Source: Chloroflexota bacterium (lineage in GTDB: Bacteria; Chloroflexota; Dormibacteria; Dormibacterales; Dormibacteraceae). Taken from it: DNA of 22,549 nt. Each line of letters opens with the position of its first letter. Position 1 is the first letter of the stretch. This document shows, in pieces, positions 20,298-22,549 of this stretch. The DNA is taken from assembly GCA_005880175.1 (NCBI GenBank), contig VBJR01000061.1:1984-24532 (forward strand). Reading direction: 5' to 3'. The translations under genes and the position numbers were made by a program. Below the pieces are notes generated by a model. It ran no database searches, was not told the origin of the DNA, and saw nothing but the letters and a program-made list of their open reading frames with translations.

Positions 20298-21640
20298 GCC
20301 TGGCCGGCGAACGGCGGCTCGACCTCGCGGTGGTGGCCGCGCTGGCCCTCCTGGCCGCGGGCCTGGGCGCCGTCCGTGGCGTCGGCCAGGCGCCGGCCGG
20401 CGACCTGGCGATGAGCGCCCTCGCGCTCGCCGGGGCGGCCCTGGCCGGCCACCTCCTCCTGCGCGGCCTGGGCGTCCCTCGGACGGCCGCGGTCGCGCTC
20501 CCGGTCCTGTTCGCGCTGCTCGGGGGTGCCCCCGCGGAGATGCTGTGCGTGCTGGCGCTGTGGGCGGACCTCATGGCGACCCGGGCCCGGGCCTCGCGCG
20601 GCTGGCTCTGGCGGCTGGTCTCGGTCCCTGCGCTCCTCGTCGCCAGCCTCTCGACGGTGGCCGTGGTCCCGCTCCTGCTGGCCGGCGAGCTCGCGATCTG
20701 GGGACGCCTCCGGCATCGCGAGCCCGCGCGGACGCTGCCGGCCCGGCTGGGGGCCGGCCTCAGCACGGTGGCCGGCCTGGCGGGCGGCCTGCGGATCACG
20801 GCCGAGGCGGTCCAGCGCACCGGGACGCCGCCGGCAGGTGCCGGTCACCTGGCCGCGGGACAGCTGACCGGCCTGCTGTCGTCGCTGCCGCAGGCGGCCG
20901 CCGCGGTGCAGGGCTCGCTGGCCTGGTGGCCGGCGGCGGCCGCGGCCATCGCCGCCGGCCTCGCCCTCGCCTGGTACCTCTGGCGCCTGGCCGACCCGAA
21001 GCGGTCGGACGTCGGGCGCCGGCGCTGGTGGCTGGGCCTGGCCGTGGCCGGCATCGCCGTCCTGGCGGGCGGCGACGGCATCGCGCTGGCGGCCACCGGC
21101 CAGCCGGCCGTCCTCGGGGCCGGCCTGGCCATGGCGGCGCTGGGCGCCGCGGGGATCGTCGCCGGGGTCGCTCCCGCCGCGCTGGCGCGCCGCGAGCTGC
21201 TGTCGGTGCTGGCCGCCGTGCTCTGCACCGCCGGCATCGCGTCCGCGACCGCGGCCGCCGCCCGTTCGGCGGCGACGTACGCGGGCGAGCAGGCGATGGC
21301 GGCGCAGATCGTGCGCGACCTGCCCGACCCGCCGGCGGGGAGCGTCATCCTCGTCGAGGCGGGCTGCTCCGACGCCGAGACCGGCTGGCCGGACGTCGGC
21401 CGGATCGTCTCGTCCGCCTACCGCGACCCGTCGCTGTCCGCGGCGGTCCTGACCGGGATCCCGTCGGCCGACCAGGACGGCCTCCGGGCCGCCGTCGCCG
21501 GCGGAGCGACGACCCGGTACGCGTATGGCGACCTGTTCATCTACAACGAGACCCGGCAGCACGTGTACCGCATGAGCGACCCGCAGGCGGCGAACCGCTA
21601 CGTGGTGAGTGAGCGGGCCACGGCGGCCTGCGACCGCTGA
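20294..21640 (+). CDS. Polytopic membrane protein coupled to the GT2-GH26 gene
   Basis: A 448-residue protein that I do not recognise. The first 340 residues hold about nine or ten membrane helices in pairs, for example LAVVAALALLAAGLGAVRG, PALLVASLSTVAVVPLLLAG, WWPAAAAAIAAGLALAWYLW and LLSVLAAVLCTAGIASATAA. The last 100 form a compact domain predicted outside (GSVILVEAGCSDAETGWPDV, then GGATTRYAYGDLFIYNETRQ). The layout recalls membrane glycosyltransferases or polymer export partners, but no catalytic motif is clear. Its ATG overlaps the GT2-GH26 stop, so the two are co-translated and probably act together. A strong terminator follows. Confidence 0.75.
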   Translation: MSLAGERRLDLAVVAALALLAAGLGAVRGVGQAPAGDLAMSALALAGAALAGHLLLRGLGVPRTAAVALPVLFALLGGAPAEMLCVLALWADLMATRARASRGWLWRLVSVPALLVASLSTVAVVPLLLAGELAIWGRLRHREPARTLPARLGAGLSTVAGLAGGLRITAEAVQRTGTPPAGAGHLAAGQLTGLLSSLPQAAAAVQGSLAWWPAAAAAIAAGLALAWYLWRLADPKRSDVGRRRWWLGLAVAGIAVLAGGDGIALAATGQPAVLGAGLAMAALGAAGIVAGVAPAALARRELLSVLAAVLCTAGIASATAAAARSAATYAGEQAMAAQIVRDLPDPPAGSVILVEAGCSDAETGWPDVGRIVSSAYRDPSLSAAVLTGIPSADQDGLRAAVAGGATTRYAYGDLFIYNETRQHVYRMSDPQAANRYVVSERATAACDR

Positions 21641-21649
21641 GAGGGACGG

Positions 21650-21680
21650 AGGAGGGCGGCGGTGCGACCGCCGCCCTCTT
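21650..21680 (+). terminator. Strong terminator after the polysaccharide module
   Basis: GAGGGCGGCGGT (21652-21663) pairs perfectly with ACCGCCGCCCTC (21667-21678) on a three-base loop; one wobble and one A-T pair extend it to 21650-21680. It lies ten bases after the stop and ends in TT. It closes the two-gene module and also faces the convergent STAS-HATPase gene. Confidence 0.7.
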
Positions 21681-21721
21681 CCCCATTGGCCCCAACCGCC
21701 GGTCAGCGCCGCCGGCGCGTC

Positions 21722-22534
21722 TCAGGACGGATCGAGGCGTTTCGTCAGACGCCAGCGGTTGGAGTTGCCTCGGCGCTCGTAGGCCACCTCGTCCACCGCG
21801 GTGCGGGCCAGGCGCAGGCCCCGGCCCCGCTCGACCATGTCGTCCACCATCGCGGCCGGGCCCGGCGGGCTGCTCCAGCCCTGGCCCGTGTCGCTGAACA
21901 GCGCCGCGACCTTCCCGGCCTGGGCGGTCACCTCGAAGTGGAGCGAGGGCGGCCGGGCGTGCTCGATGATGTTCGCCGCGATCTCGGCCACCGCCAGCTC
22001 GAACAGCATCCGCCACTCGGCCGACGGGGGCTCGGCCATCCGCTCCAGGAACCGCCCGAGGGCCAGGTGCACCGCGTCGAGATGATCGCGCGCGTCGCCG
22101 TCCCCGCCGAGCGTGAGGTCGACCTCCTCCGGCCGCGTGCCCGCGATCGCCTCGTCGATGCTGGTGTACGGCCGCAGGACCCGATCGAGCGAGGTCAGCC
22201 TGAGCGTCGTCAGGACCTGCTGGTTGGCGAGCGCGATCCGCAGGTCGCCGCCCGCCTGGCGCACGAGCTTGAGGCCGCTGATGACCGCGCCCAGCCCGGC
22301 GCTGTCGAGCGAGACGACCTCGCTGAGGTCCAGCACGACGTTCGTCGCCCCGGACCGGACCAGCTCGTGCACGTGCTCCCGCACCTCCGTCTGCGAGCCC
22401 GCGTCCAGCCGGCCCCGGATCCGCAGCACGGGGGTCTGCTCGCTCGACGGCCGCCGCGCCGCCGGGCCGGCTCCCTCCGCGACCAGCTCCCGGCGCCCAC
22501 CACCCGAGTCGCCGGGCAACGCTGCCGCGGCCAC
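21722..22534 (-). CDS. STAS + HATPase fusion (anti-sigma antagonist joined to RsbW-like kinase)
   Basis: A 270-residue protein joining two domains that are usually separate partners. Residues 34-130 are a SpoIIAA/RsbV-like STAS domain (LRIRGRLDAGSQTEV, then NVVLDLSEVVSLDSAGLGAV), with Ser78 at the position phosphorylated in antagonists. Residues 150-268 are an RsbW/SpoIIAB-like HATPase, with N188 in AVAEIAANIIEHA, D215 in FSDTGQGW and the loop ERGRGLRLA. RsbW-type kinases phosphorylate STAS partners and hold sigma factors, so a built-in phosphorylation switch is possible. Some environmental fusions of this kind act as plain ATPase modules of stress pathways. GTG 22534 is the first start seen, but the frame is open to the window edge, so the true start may lie outside. 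Confidence 0.85.
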   Translation of the reverse strand: MAAAALPGDSGGGRRELVAEGAGPAARRPSSEQTPVLRIRGRLDAGSQTEVREHVHELVRSGATNVVLDLSEVVSLDSAGLGAVISGLKLVRQAGGDLRIALANQQVLTTLRLTSLDRVLRPYTSIDEAIAGTRPEEVDLTLGGDGDARDHLDAVHLALGRFLERMAEPPSAEWRMLFELAVAEIAANIIEHARPPSLHFEVTAQAGKVAALFSDTGQGWSSPPGPAAMVDDMVERGRGLRLARTAVDEVAYERRGNSNRWRLTKRLDPS

Positions 22535-22549
22535 CGTCTGGAGGCGCCG

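Noticed and set aside
1..22549. CRISPR arrays, tRNA or rRNA genes, insertion sequences, attachment sites and prophage genes.
   Set aside because: None was seen by eye: no regularly spaced repeats, no cloverleaf or CCA-type ends, no transposase or integrase motifs.

Overview
The window is very GC-rich (by eye about 70% or more) with strong G/C bias at third codon positions, few spacers and many GTG or TTG starts. A SigG-type sigma factor, STAS and RsbW-like proteins, NarL/LuxR regulators, a stand-alone OLD-type TOPRIM protein and an MmcQ/YjbR protein point to a high-GC Gram-positive-like bacterium, most likely Actinomycetota. A deep lineage (Thermoleophilia- or Dormibacterota-like) is possible, but I cannot fix the taxon. 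Many genes have a TANNNT-like -10 hexamer 6-9 bases before the start codon, the signature of leaderless transcripts.

Left part (1-5862). A cupin gene running off the left edge and a small four-helix membrane protein are on the minus strand. Then on the plus strand come a secreted DD-carboxypeptidase fused in frame to an anchored beta-rich domain, a hybrid histidine kinase that has lost half of its PAS domain and whose tail runs out of frame, an SDR dehydrogenase, and a 75-residue remnant of an alpha/beta hydrolase.

Middle (5888-13855). A SigG-like sigma factor overlaps a convergent STAS gene tail to tail. Then come a 14-helix DHA2-type MFS exporter, an orphan glycine-zipper protein, a PQQ-propeller lipoprotein and a ZIP metal transporter. 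The ZIP gene is preceded by two TTAG/CTAA palindromes and a 20-codon leader ORF. A membrane protein/winged-helix regulator pair faces a 73-residue membrane protein across a shared promoter region, followed by an MmcQ/YjbR gene.

Right part (13966-22549). A minus-strand signalling run holds a NarL-type response regulator, an unknown protein, a PAS histidine kinase lacking the end of its ATPase fold, a receiver-only regulator and a TOPRIM protein. Divergent from it, and sharing a 101-bp region with a near-perfect 20-bp palindrome, are a membrane GT2 glycosyltransferase fused to a GH26-like glycoside hydrolase and a translationally coupled polytopic membrane protein. This looks like a self-contained exopolysaccharide module. 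The window ends with a STAS + HATPase fusion.

The main themes are (1) the GT2-GH26 polysaccharide module beside the signalling cluster, (2) the leader ORF and twin operators of the ZIP gene, and (3) several genes that look internally deleted yet remain open. No tRNA, rRNA, CRISPR array or insertion sequence was seen.
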